From the NCBI RefSeq assembly GCF_963678635.1, contig NC_087062.1, positions 81,076,751 to 81,136,750 on the forward strand: 60,000 nucleotides of DNA, written 5' to 3'. Shown here piece by piece: positions 25,621 through 35,646 of the stretch. The notes below the pieces were generated by a model, which saw nothing but the letters and a program-made list of their open reading frames with translations, was not told the DNA's origin and made no database searches. Source of the DNA: Symsagittifera roscoffensis. Taxonomy: Eukaryota > Xenacoelomorpha > Acoela > Convolutidae. Every line of letters starts with the position of its first letter. Within the stretch, counting starts at the first letter, position 1. Both the position numbers and the translations under genes were made by a program.

Positions 25621-28319
25621 CATGATTTGCAGTGCAAGAGACTTTGAGTGATCTATTTAGTGCATGACTCGCGGTGCAATAGACTTGTAGTGGTTCATAT
25701 AGTGCATGATTTGCAGTGCAAGTGACTTGAAGTGATCTATTAAGTGCATGATTTGCAGTGGAAGAGTCTTGCAGTAATCTATTCAGTGCAAGAGACTGGC
25801 AGTGATCTATTCAATGCATGATTTGCAGTGCAAGAAAGTTGTAAAGATCTATTCATTGCAAGAGACTTGCAGTGATCTATTAAGTGCATGATTTGCAGTG
25901 CATGAGTCTTGCAGTAATCTATTTAGTGCTTGAGACTTGCAGTGAACTATTCAATGCATGATTTGCTGTGCAAGAAAGTTGTAATGGTCTATTTATTGCT
26001 TGATTTGCAGTGCAAGAGACTCTCAGTGATCTATTAAGTGCATGATTTGCAGTGCAAGAGACTTGCAGTGATCTCTTTAGTGCATGGTTTTCGGTGCAAG
26101 AGACTGGCAGTGATCTATTTAGTGCATGATTTGCAGTGCAAGAGACGTACAGTGATCTATTTAGTGCATAATTTGCAGTGCAAGGGACTTGCAGTGATCT
26201 ATTAAGTGCATGATTTGCAGTGCAAGAGACTTTGAGTGATCTATTTAGTGCATGAATCGCGGTGCAATAGACTTGTAGTGGTTCATATAGTGCATGATTT
26301 GCAGTGCAAGTGACTTGAAGTGATCTATTAAGTGCATGATTTGCAGTGGAAGAGTCTTGCAGTAATCTATTCAGTGCAGGAGACTGGCAGTGATCTATTC
26401 AATGCATGATTTGCAGTGCAAGAAAGTTGTAAAGATCTATTCATTGCAAGAGACTTGCAGTGATCTATTAAGTGCATGATTTGCAGTGCATGAGTCTTGC
26501 AGTAATCTATTTAGTGCTTGAGACTTGCAGTGAACTATTCAATGCATGATTTGCAGTGCAAGAGAGTTTTAATGATCATTTTATTGCTTGATTAGCAGTG
26601 CAAGAGACTTTCAGTGATCTATTTAGTGCATGATTCGCAGTGCAAGAGACTTTTAGTGGTTATTTAGTGCATGATTTGCAGTGCAAGAGACTTGCAGTGA
26701 TCTATTAAGTGCATGATTTGCAGTGCAAGATACTTTCAGTGATCTAGTTAGCGCATGATTTTCAGTGCAAGAGACTTGTAGTAGTTTATATAGTGCACAA
26801 TTTGCAGTGCAAGAGACTTGCAACGATTTATTAATGGCATGATTTGCGGTGAAAGAGACTATTCTATTTAGTGCATGATTTTCAGTGCATTAGCCTGGCA
26901 GTAATCTTTTTAGTGAAAAATTTGCAATGCAGGATAGTTGCATTGATCTATTTAGTGCATGATTTGCAGTGCAAGAGACTTGCAGTGATCTATTTAGTGC
27001 ATGAGTTGCAGTGCAAGAGAAGTGCAATGATCTATTTAGTGCACGATTTGCAGTGCAAGAGACTTGCAGTGGTCTATTTAGTGGGCAATTTGCGTTGCAA
27101 GAGATTTGCAGTGATCTATTTAGTGCATGATTTGCAGTGGAAGAGACTAGCAGGGATCTATTTAGTTCAGGAGTTGCAGTGCAAGAGACTTGCAGGGTCT
27201 AGTTAGTGTATGATTCGCAGTGCAAGAGACTTTTAGTGGGTATTTAGTGCATGATTTGCAGTGCAAGAGACTTGCAGTGATCTATTAAGTGCATGATTTG
27301 CAGTGCAAGAGACTTTCAGTGATCTATTAAGTGCATGATTTGCAGTGCAAGAGTTTTGCGGTGATCTAATTAGTGCAACAAACTTGCAGTGATCTGTACA
27401 GTGCATGATTTGCAGTGCAAGATACATGCAACGATTTATTAAGTGCATGATTTGCGGTGAAAGAGACTTGCACTGATCTATATAGTGCATGGTTTTCAGT
27501 GCATTAGCCTGGCAGTGATCTTTTTAGTGAAAAATTTACAATGCAGGATAGTTGCATTGATCTTTTTAGTGCATGATTTGCAGTGCAAGAGACTTGCAGT
27601 GATCTGTTTAGTGCATGATTTGCAGTGCAAAAGACATGCACTGGTCTATTTAGTGCATTTTTGAAGTGCAAGAGACTTGCAGCGATCTGTTAAGTGCATG
27701 GTTTGCAGTGCAAGAGAATGGCAGTGATCTATTAAGTGCACGATTTGCAGTGCAAGAGACTTGCAGTGGTCTATTTAGTGGACGATTTGCGGTGCAAGAG
27801 ATTTGCAGTGATCTATTTTGTGCATGATTTTCAGTGGAAGAGACTAGCAGGGATCTATTTAGTGCATGAGTGGCAGGGCAAGAGGCTTGCAGTGGTCTAT
27901 TTAGTGCATGATTTGCATTGCAAGAGACTTGCAGTGATTTATTAAGTGCATGACTTGCGGTGAATGAGAATTGCACATATCTATTTAGTGCATGGTTTTC
28001 AGTGCAATAGACTAGCAGTCATCTTTTTAGTGAAAGATTTGCAGTGCAGGATAGTTGCAGTGATCTATTTAGTGCATGATTTGCAGTGCAAGAGACTTGC
28101 AGTGATCTATTTAGTGCATGATTTGCAGTGCAAGAGAAGTGCAGTGATCTATTTAGTGCATGATTTGCAAGCGACTTGCAGCGATCTGTTAAGTGCATGA
28201 TTTGCAGTGCAAGAGACTTGCTGTGATCTATGTAGTGGAAAAGACTTGCAATGATCTTTTCAGTGCATGATTTGCAGTGCAAGAGACTTGCAGTGATCTA
28301 TTTCACTGCATGATTTGCA

Positions 28320-28519
28320 NNNNNNNNNNNNNNNNNNNNNNNNNNNNNNNNNNNNNNNNNNNNNNNNNNNNNNNNNNNNNNNNNNNNNNNNNNNNNNNNN
28401 NNNNNNNNNNNNNNNNNNNNNNNNNNNNNNNNNNNNNNNNNNNNNNNNNNNNNNNNNNNNNNNNNNNNNNNNNNNNNNNNNNNNNNNNNNNNNNNNNNNN
28501 NNNNNNNNNNNNNNNNNNN
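28320..28519. other. Assembly gap (200 N)
   Basis: Exactly 200 Ns, a conventional placeholder length. The satellite ends at its left edge and non-satellite sequence starts at its right edge, so the true array length and the right boundary are unknown. Confidence 0.98.
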
Positions 28520-29704
28520 TATTTACCATAATTAATTTGTTACAAGGAGCGACATCTATTTTTTGTAGTTTTTATTTTGTAGTTAAATTCATTTTTTTAT
28601 TACATTTAATTTTTTAATGATATTTAGGTTATTATGCTCCATAAATCTTAAAAGGCAGTCGGAACATTCAGAGCTTCGCACTGATACGAGCGGTCTTGTT
28701 TTTTTAATGATTAACCGTTCAGATTCCATACGTAGCTTTTAAAATGTTTGTGGTTAAATTGATTCGAATTATTTTCTCATCAGTGTTTATTTTTTCCACA
28801 TTAATACAACTCATAAAAAAGATCCAGTCTTTGATATTGTATAAGAAACACTGAAACCTCTCTGCACACCATGCATATCTAAACATAAGTCTTTTTCAGC
28901 AAGACAGAGAAAGAACTGCAAAAGTTAAGGACAAAAACCCACTAACCTAACTCATAAAAAGGCAATCAATTCACTGCTGTCGTTTTTAAAAACTTTTGCT
29001 ATGTTTCACCTTTTTGTTTCTAAACTTCACTTATTTTTTAAATGAACGACATGCCACGCTACGCACAACTAATCAGTAGACAAAATGTTTTCTCATCCAC
29101 TCAACGTTGATCCAGCCCATCGAGATTAAATGACTTAAAAAATACTACAATTCTAAAAAATATCATTTTAAAATAACCTCATTGAGCATACTGGTCACGG
29201 CTTTGCAAAATTTTCTCACATCACGAACCTTGACCGTGGTACTACATGTAAAATAAATCCATATACAGAATTAGAAAATCACAAAATTACCATCGATATT
29301 TCTTCACGAATAACCCAAAATTATTAACAAATTAAACCAAAATTTTAACCTATACAAAAAAAAATTACTAAATGTCCATACACTCTAAACCTCCAGACAC
29401 TTTTGAATCACAACACCTTCAAATGTAATTTTTTTTGCATGGAGAAAAGATGAAACACATCAAAAATGTTTCGCATGATAACTCATTTAAGAAAAAATAG
29501 TATAGTCTTCAAGTAAAAATAAAGTGAAAAATCATTCACTACATAACATTAAGTTTCGAAACGTTCTATTTACTCAGTCAGAAAGGGTTGACTAAAAACT
29601 AACAGCAACGACCGCTACAAAAGCCAGCAAAAATGCCATTTACAAAAAGACAACCTGCAGTCTTTTACCCAACATATTTCAAACCCCACATGTATGGTTA
29701 AAAT
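28520..29704. other. AT-rich region, no gene seen
   Basis: No convincing exon, RNA gene or tandem repeat. A ~44-bp stretch at 28,651-28,694 (GGCAGTCGGAAC, then CTGATACGAGC) is related to 44,581-44,625 and is probably part of a dispersed repeat. Confidence 0.4.
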
Positions 29705-30068
29705 CAGGGGCGGATTTAGGGGGGGGCGGGGGGGGCGGATGCCCCTTCCCTCAGGGATTCGACCCCCTGCCGACCCAAAGGGTCCCCCCTTTGATACTTT
29801 TTCAGAAATCCATTTTGGCCGACTGACCCTAAAATTTTTCTAAAGGCGCCTATGGCGCCAATATGCCAATATATACTAACTTTGAGGGGGAGCGCGCGCC
29901 AAAAAAAAACGCGATTTTTCTGTAAAAATTTTTCAAAAAGTGCTCAAAAACGGCTTTTGTGACTGTTTTTTCAAAAATTTCAGAAAACTTAGCCAAAATA
30001 GGGGCAAAACAGTGCTTGGGGAGAGCTCGAAAAATCAATTTGGTCGACCTAAAAAAAAGTCGTCAAAA
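29705..30068 (-). mobile_element. hAT-like miniature element (dispersed copy)
   Basis: The left edge CAGGGGCGGATTTAGG is a good hAT-type terminal repeat. The body is the reverse complement of the elements at 1-7.2 kb: CAGGGATTCGACC, the CCTATGGCGCCAATAT block, TTTGAGGGGGAGCGCGC, and AAATCAATTTGG near the right edge. The expected right terminal repeat is not recognisable beyond 30,068, so the right end is lost or diverged. Confidence 0.6.
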
Positions 30069-31165
30069 TTGCTCTAAAAGGCTAACGATTTTTTTTTAAA
30101 TGTCTCAAAAATAGTAAAACTTCAAACAGTAATGTACACAAACAATGATTCATACAATAATTGTTTGACCTCAAATTTTTAAATAATAACACAATGTGGA
30201 ACAAAATGACCCCACTCAACAAACTCTGGACGTTTTGTTGCGTCGGAAACTAGTACAAGTCGTTTTCGGAAGGGAGAAAGACTGACAACAGCGCTTTTGA
30301 AACAGAACAATATCGATCAGTCTCCGTAACAGCCATATATGACATCTTTCTCAGGACTCCCTCGGAGAAAATCCGAGCTCAGTTCTACAATATGCTTTTT
30401 AAAGGAAAGTCATTACCTACTCTTTTTGTGGCGCTAAGAGCACTTTCCGTTGAAAAAAAATTCAAGTCAATTGAAATCTGGAAAAACAAACAATCAAGTC
30501 CAGATTGAACATGAAATGAAATAAGGCGCTTCTTTAAAATTTTTATAAAAACAATTTAATTTATTGAAATTTTTAGTAAACCCCGAATAGGTGAACCCGA
30601 TCATTGTTTCACTTATAATTTTTTCCTCTTTTTTTACATTTGAATATGATTTTTAAAAAAATTCACTGAGCAATCAGATTCTATAATTACCTTTGGTAAT
30701 TTTTCTGTGAAATTTGATAGTTCTCAACCAGACCGCTTGCAGAAAAACTAAAAATGAAGTTGATCTCAAACTCTCTTCTTTTTAGCAAAATTTTATAGAA
30801 TTAATCGAGACCTAGTAACTAAGGAAAAAAATTCGACTATGTAGTTGCGCAAACCCATCCAGCCAAAATTAGATGGCTTGATAAACAGACGGAGTACTCA
30901 ATCTCGAGTTACTTTTTGAGATATAAAACCAGTCCTTTCTCAAATGACATATTCAAGAATTATAATTTTTCAAGCGTTTTCCCTTCATGTTTAGGCTAAG
31001 CGTTTAGAATTGCTTCAAAATAACTTTTTCGTTTTTTGGGGAGGGCACTACTCCGATGCGATTAAATTTAGTTTAGCCTAGTAAAAGCTTAATTTCAGGC
31101 CACGGGATTGCAACTATAATCCCAAAAAGTCGGAACAATAAAACAAATCTGCTGTCTATTTTCAG
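30069..31165. other. Region upstream of the receptor exon, missing exons not found
   Basis: AT-rich, with no open frame encoding TM1-TM2 of the receptor that starts at 31,166. If the gene is intact, its first exon lies further left, possibly beyond the gap. Confidence 0.4.
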
Positions 31166-31912
31166 GATTGGAGCTGCAGATTTTTCTTCTTCCTGGCGTG
31201 GGTGTTACCACTGACTTCTAGCTACCATATCATAATCATGGCCGTGGACCGCGTGATCAGTCTCAAAACACCATACTTCTATAGAAGCAATGTTGAAAAA
31301 AGGTCTGCTATACGGATGAGTCTTATAACATTTGTAACTGCTGCAATAGTTGCGGCAAGTACTTCGGTTTTACTGGAACTCAACAAAGAAACGAACCAGT
31401 GCGAAATGAGTCTGGACATGCTACCAAATTACGCATCGCTGTCAGTTTCATTGTTCAGTCTTTCTATCTGGTTTGTTATACCTTTTCTGATTTTAGTAAT
31501 ATCCAACGTCATTTTTGTCGACGAGTTACATTCTCGGTCCAGAAAGAAGAGACGTGCTCTTGAAGCTCAGATAGCAGCGATCACAGTTGAAAATTCGGTT
31601 CTAAAACGGAAGTTGGAAAAACAGATGGAAGACGAAAAGAAGGAGAGAAGCTATACTAAGATGTTAGCTTTTCTGACTATTGCATTCCTAACTTTTTCGG
31701 CTTTGAAAGTTCTTACTATTTATGAGGTGAGAAAGTCAAAAGTTAGAGGCTTGGTTGACCAAAGAGAAATCCTGTTGGTTGTGAGCAGACTTTTTTTTAT
31801 TCTGAGCAGCTCGACCAATTATGCGTTCAATTTAATGAGCGGCAAAGCTTATCGAAATGCTTTCGTTGCTGCTGTAAAGCACAGGTGGCAAAAAATATCA
31901 CGACGAAATTGA
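31166..31912 (+). CDS. Rhodopsin-class GPCR, 3' terminal exon (TM3 to C-terminus)
   Basis: The exon starts in phase 0 after a TTTTCAG acceptor (DWSCRFFFF) and runs 248 codons plus stop to a TGA at 31,910-31,912. Visible landmarks: the TM3 cysteine in WSCR; the TM3 end MAVDRVIS, a DRY-box variant (DRV); TM4 about residues 46-65; an ECL2 cysteine in NQCEMS; TM5 ending in ILVISNVIFVDEL; and TM6 MLAFLTIAFLTFSALKVL. TM7 ends in NYAFNLMSGKAYRNAF, which stands where NPxxY and helix 8 are expected and resembles peptide receptors of the FMRFamide/TRH type. The third intracellular loop is long and highly charged (about 45 residues, RKKRRALEAQ to EDEKKERS) and looks helical or coiled-coil. TM1 and TM2 must come from an upstream exon that I could not find. 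The ligand cannot be assigned. Confidence 0.75.
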   Translation, partial: DWSCRFFFFLAWVLPLTSSYHIIIMAVDRVISLKTPYFYRSNVEKRSAIRMSLITFVTAAIVAASTSVLLELNKETNQCEMSLDMLPNYASLSVSLFSLSIWFVIPFLILVISNVIFVDELHSRSRKKRRALEAQIAAITVENSVLKRKLEKQMEDEKKERSYTKMLAFLTIAFLTFSALKVLTIYEVRKSKVRGLVDQREILLVVSRLFFILSSSTNYAFNLMSGKAYRNAFVAAVKHRWQKISRRN

Positions 31913-32000
31913 AGAAAAAACCTCAAGTTCACAAAAGCATCATTTGGAAAATTGGCTCCAACTTCGGTTTGTTTGATTACTCCTAAACTTAGCTGGAAAA

Positions 32001-32032
32001 CAGTAGCGGATTTAGGGGTCGGGGATTTGACC
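32001..32032 (-). mobile_element. hAT-like terminal fragment
   Basis: CAGTAGCGGATTTAGGGG followed by a G-rich run and GATTTGACC matches the outer end of the dispersed element. The rest is not recognisable. Confidence 0.4.
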
Positions 32033-33201
32033 TTTTGAACTGACCTGATGCAACTAAGAGGAAGAATTTTGCTACAATAGTCATATTATAAAAGAATTTA
32101 TAAGTTTTTCTATTCCAAATTAAAACTATTACAAAACTAAAATTTAAGTCTGAATTTTCTATGCATGCAACAGTTTGGCTGCAAAAAAAATAGTTATTTT
32201 TGAAGTTCTTGCTTACTGATTGGTCGTTTTTATACTTTTCAGTTCTGAAAGTAATTTGCTGATGGAGAATTTTTATCATTTTTCTCTAGAATTTTATCGT
32301 TGATTTTTATCGTCCTGCAATTTTTCTCCGTCGATTATTTTTCTACTGCATACTTATTTAACAGCAATTATCCCCTACTTATTTATGATCATGCCTTACA
32401 AAACCAAAGGAATCAAAATGACGATGAAATTAATTTGAAGGCCGGATTGGATTGTATACCATAATAATTTCTTGTATACGTTTCTTGTTCTTATTATCTA
32501 CCAACCCTTAGTTCTGAAGCATAAGTACACAACGACGCAACTCGAAAACACGGACTGGAAACCAGCGCTGATGCAGACCTCCAGATGATTCAAAATTCGA
32601 GAACTCACTGACGAAATGTATTAGTTTTAGTTCCGACCACTCTTGCGAACTAGGAAGGAACTATGGCGTAGGGTGTGTTTTTTCAGCCTACCTCAAGTAA
32701 CAATTGTTGGGGGTCCAATTTTTTTACACAAAAATCAAAACAACTGTGATTCAGATTGTAATGAAAATTTTAAAAAAAGATTGTCTTAGCGTCGCGAAAA
32801 AAAACTATTTGAAATTGATTGGTTTTCAAACACATTTTGAAGAAAGGCTGGCCTCCAATTTCTGTTGAACTAGAATTTTAACGTTATTTTAGCAACTATT
32901 ATTACTGATTCCAGAAATTTTTACTTTTTTCGATTGCCTTTTGCTTGTAAAAATAACCGCAAATTCGAACTAAAAAAAATTTGAGGAAAAGCTTTTTTTT
33001 CAGATCAGTGTGGTCGCAACATTTTGTGCTAATTGCAGGACAACCAGCTTTTTATGTTTTCCATGTCTTTAGTTGATTATAGGAAATCTTAAAACGTGAT
33101 TCTTCAAATGTAAATCAGGAAAATGAATTATCTGTTCTGTGTTTCAAATGTTTAATTAAGGATTGTGTTTTTGATTTAATTTATCTTTTGTAAACTAAGC
33201 T
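32033..33201. other. AT-rich region, no gene seen
   Basis: Unique-looking DNA with no supported exon, RNA gene or tandem repeat. Confidence 0.4.
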
Positions 33202-33555
33202 ACTAGGCGGAAGAGAAGTAGAGACACCACCTTTCTGTGAGACTCGACCCCCTGACTACGCAAAATTTCACCCCTCTGTCTGTACTATTTTGCAAAATCT
33301 TTTTTTGATCCTTCGACCTTAAAAAGATTTCTGAAGGTGCATTCAGCGCCAATGTATAATAATTAAGAGGGCGAGCGGTGGGCAAACATAATTTTTTTGA
33401 GGGGCTTTACTTCCCATAAAGTTGCCAAAAACAGCATTTTTGGCCTGTTCTTTCAAAAAATTGGCTGCGTGGCTGAAATTTTCCTCAAATCAGGTTCTTT
33501 AAAGAATTCCACGGAGCTCCGAAATTCACCTTTCCGGGTTATCCTCCATTGACCA
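33202..33555 (-). mobile_element. Strongly diverged hAT-like element
   Basis: Order of blocks matches the 29.7-kb copy: GGCGGAAGAG at the edge, GACTCGACCCCCTGAC, a GAAGGTGCATTCAGCGCC block, AAGAGGGCGAGCGG, TTGGCCTGTTCTTTC, and GGAGCTCCGAAATTC near the end. Divergence is high and both ends are uncertain. Confidence 0.45.
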
Positions 33556-33607
33556 AAAATGCTTATTATACAATTCTATAAATAATGTCTAGGAAAAAAT
33601 TACTCAC

Positions 33608-33901
33608 ACAAATTTCATAATGTTATGCTTAAGTTGTGCATTTAACTTTTGAAAGAACTTTTTTTCTTGTTGTGGCATAAAAGTAGCTGGAACATCCCAA
33701 ATACAAGAAAAAATTTTGAAAAGTTGTTTCGATTTGCCTAAAAAAAACTCGGTATCTTTTTGAAGCACAAAATGAAGTTGGAACTGAAACGAAACAAACG
33801 GATAATTATATTGTTTGTGTAGTACATCTCTACTCAGTTCGTTGCCATGGCATCGTAAATGCAAGAACGTTAAACCTTTGTTGAACCAAGCTTTGAATAA
33901 T
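33608..33901 (-). CDS. Possible host exon truncated by the LTR complex
   Basis: An open minus-strand frame of at least 97 codons runs from the edge of the first LTR (LFKAWFNKGLTF) to NIMKF. There a textbook GTGAGT donor starts at 33,607. The composition looks like a real protein (aromatic and charged residues, no low complexity), but I recognise no family. The frame begins exactly where the LTR ends, so upstream coding sequence may have been displaced by the insertion. The alternative is a chance frame; only the donor and the composition support it. Confidence 0.35.
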
Positions 33902-34114
33902 TGATAAAATGTTCCTTTGTTATAGCTAATTCTACTTGTGTACAGATAAAAACGTGTTTAAAAGTGAATTAATCTCAGAGTTAAAACATTAAAAAGTGAG
34001 CAGAGCATTCTCTCCGCCGGAGAGATTGAGCATATCAAGGTCAAAGCTAAGTAACCAGTTATGGTAATTTACAGATTAATTAATAACTAGAATAAAATAG
34101 TGCGATTCACGACA
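33902..34114 (-). repeat. Ty3/Gypsy LTR, copy A (213 bp)
   Basis: TGATAAAATGTTCC to GATTCACGACA on the plus strand; read on the element strand it begins TGTCGTGAATC and ends TTTTATCA, the TG...CA form. Copies B and C have the same 213-bp length. All three contain a TCTCTCC and GGAGAGA inverted repeat with a 3-nt loop. The outside flank ends AATAAT and the inside flank begins GTAATC. Confidence 0.9.
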
Positions 34115-34157
34115 GTAATCAGGGTCTTTGTCAATGGTATCCAAAAACTTTGAGAAG
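34115..34157. repeat. 43-bp segment shared with the outer flank of LTR C
   Basis: GTAATCAGGGTCTTTGTCAA to TTTGAGAAG is identical to 41,853-41,895. At C it continues into outside DNA (ATAGGTAAAA); here it joins gag-pro sequence at CTCACTGGAC. Both parental sequences carry GAAG at the junction, a 4-bp microhomology. Confidence 0.85.
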
Positions 34158-34869
34158 CTCACTGGACTAGCTGAATCTACTTGAATGTTGAGAATTATTT
34201 GGTTTTCGTTTCCTGGGCCAATTTTTTTTAGTTTCTTCAATTCTTTTCCTTGGCTGTCATAGATAGTTGTCACATTTAATACAGAGTACTCATCGTTATC
34301 GCTCTGTCCGGATTCCGACCATGCATGTATTACTCCACAGCATTCTCTATTTACAGGGTCGTTATTTACATCCGGTTGTTCCGAGGGATAATTACAATCT
34401 TTATTATGTACAATTTGGCTATCTACATTATTTACGTTCTTACGGCGTGATTTACAAAGTCTGGTGAAATGTCTGCCATGTATATACGATGTACAAGTTG
34501 TGTCCTTTGCGGGGAACACTGCCAGGTGTTCTTTAGAAAATGTTCCGCCGCACTTCATGCAAGTGTTGCTCCTTTCGATATTAAAAGTGAGTTCTCTTTT
34601 AATATTGAAATGATTAAGAGGTTTGTTGGAAAATATCCGTTGGACTTAAAAGTACTCGTCATTTCCATGTGGTTTGTTCTACCTTTTTCGTCAATCAGGG
34701 CCTTGTTTAATGCCTCCAGAAGTAGTAAGGTTTCAGTGAGGAGTTTGCGTTGGATGTCCGAGTTCTTCATGTTATTTATAAAAGTGTCGCGGATCCATTC
34801 GTCTTCTCCTGCGGATGCATTACATCTCTTTGCCATTTCTGCGAGGGCTCCCCAAAATTGTTCTAACTC

Positions 34870-34908
<39 letters not shown>
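34870..34908. repeat. (TC)n microsatellite in gag copy 2
   Basis: A run of TC dinucleotides, read as GA on the element strand, where it encodes alternating Glu-Arg. It is shorter than the matching run at 41,065-41,113. Confidence 0.9.
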
Positions 34909-34910
<2 letters not shown>

Positions 34911-35415
34911 TTTTATATTCAGTAACTTTTGTCTTTTGAATCTTACATTTGTTTTTCTCACGAACGCTATCGACAGATTTTCCCAGAACTCTTTAAAAGG
35001 GATTTTTAGGATTTTAACTCTCGTGGACTTTTGGCCCAATATTTTATTTCCTTCGTTTCCAGGGGCTAAATAAAGTATAGTAAAGTTTTTCGTCGGCCTC
35101 TTCGAATCTCATGCCGTTGAATCTTTTTTTTTCTGACTTTATTGAGGTCATTTCTTCGTCGTCGTATCTCTTTTGTTCGCGAATGTTCCTTTCCAACCGG
35201 GATGTTTTTTGTGGTTCTGTTTCGCTCCCCGCTGGATTTGCCAGAAGTGGGGGTGTGGATGATATCGTTCTGTCGGATTTAGCAGATTATCTATATCGAC
35301 ATTTTCCTTTGCAATTATTGCTAGTTGAAATAAGTCGCTCCACTCCTCCCAAGGAACTGGTGGGTCCACGTGTGGTTTTGCCAGAATGAGGGTAATACTC
35401 TTACGTTTGATTCGT

Positions 35416-35433
35416 AACTGTTTGACTGCGCCA
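35416..35433 (-). promoter_or_regulatory. Primer-binding site next to LTR B
   Basis: On the element strand LTR B ends TTTTATCA and is followed at once by TGGCGCAGTCAAACAG. The TGG start fits a tRNA 3' end, and TGGCGCAGTC resembles the tRNA-Ser-type site described for several insect Ty3/Gypsy elements. Its presence shows that B also acted as a 5' LTR for the gag-only copy. Confidence 0.7.
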
Positions 35434-35646
35434 TGATAAAATGTTTCTTTGTTATAGCTAATTCTACTTATGTACAGATAAAAACGTGTTTAAAAGTGAA
35501 ATAATCTCAAAGTTAAAACACTAAAAAGTGAGCAGAGCATTCTCTCCGCCGGAGAGATTGAGCATATCAAGGTCAAAGCTAAGTAACCAGTTATGGTAAT
35601 TTACAGATTAATTAATAATTAGAATAAAATAGTGCGATTCACGACA
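35434..35646 (-). repeat. Ty3/Gypsy LTR, copy B (213 bp), shared between two internal regions
   Basis: Same length and ends as copies A and C, with a few substitutions (for example GTTTCTTTG for GTTCCTTTG). On its right lies the 3' end of the full internal region, with a short purine tract TTTGGGAAA; on its left lie a PBS and gag. One LTR therefore serves as 3' LTR of one copy and 5' LTR of the next. Confidence 0.9.

Larger units (their letters stand above)
11265..28319. repeat. 42-bp satellite array, ~17 kb (about 400 units)
   Basis: Head-to-tail 42-bp units: TTAGTGCATGATTTGC, then AGTGCAAGAGACTTGC, then AGTGATCTAT. AGTG occurs three times per unit (offsets about 14, 16 and 12), as if the unit came from a triplicated ~14-bp ancestor. 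Because 42 is divisible by three, frames stay open over many units on both strands. The plus-strand product repeats HDLQCKRLAVIYLV and the minus-strand product CTANHALNRSLQVS. Stops are scattered through both and no frame spans the array; I read these as by-products, not genes. Variants such as GGTTTTCAG with CTGGCAG alternate with the common unit and form larger repeats. The array starts sharply near 11,265 and is cut by the assembly gap. Confidence 0.95.
34154..35433 (-). pseudogene. gag/protease-start fragment of a Ty3/Gypsy element (second copy)
   Basis: This is a near-identical copy of 40,350-41,639 on the minus strand. It encodes Gag in broken frames: an N-terminal piece with VPWEEWSDLFQLAI, a capsid-like piece (FWGALAEMAKRCNASAGEDE), and a decayed nucleocapsid knuckle beginning CMKCGGTFSKEHL. 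It ends in the first residues of protease (QVDSASPVSF, where DSG would be expected). It then fuses to the 43-bp segment and LTR A. The capsid and knuckle pieces are in different frames. RT, RNase H and integrase are absent, so this is a gag-only derivative between LTRs A and B. Confidence 0.8.

Noticed and set aside
11265-28319. CRISPR array or repeat-protein gene in the 42-bp array
   Set aside because: Units are contiguous with no unique spacers, the host is eukaryotic, and the long frames are open on both strands merely because 42 is divisible by three; stops and register breaks interrupt all of them.
34267-35389. Plus-strand frames across the decayed gag (66-156 codons)
   Set aside because: They are antisense shadows of minus-strand gag and include the translated TC microsatellite.
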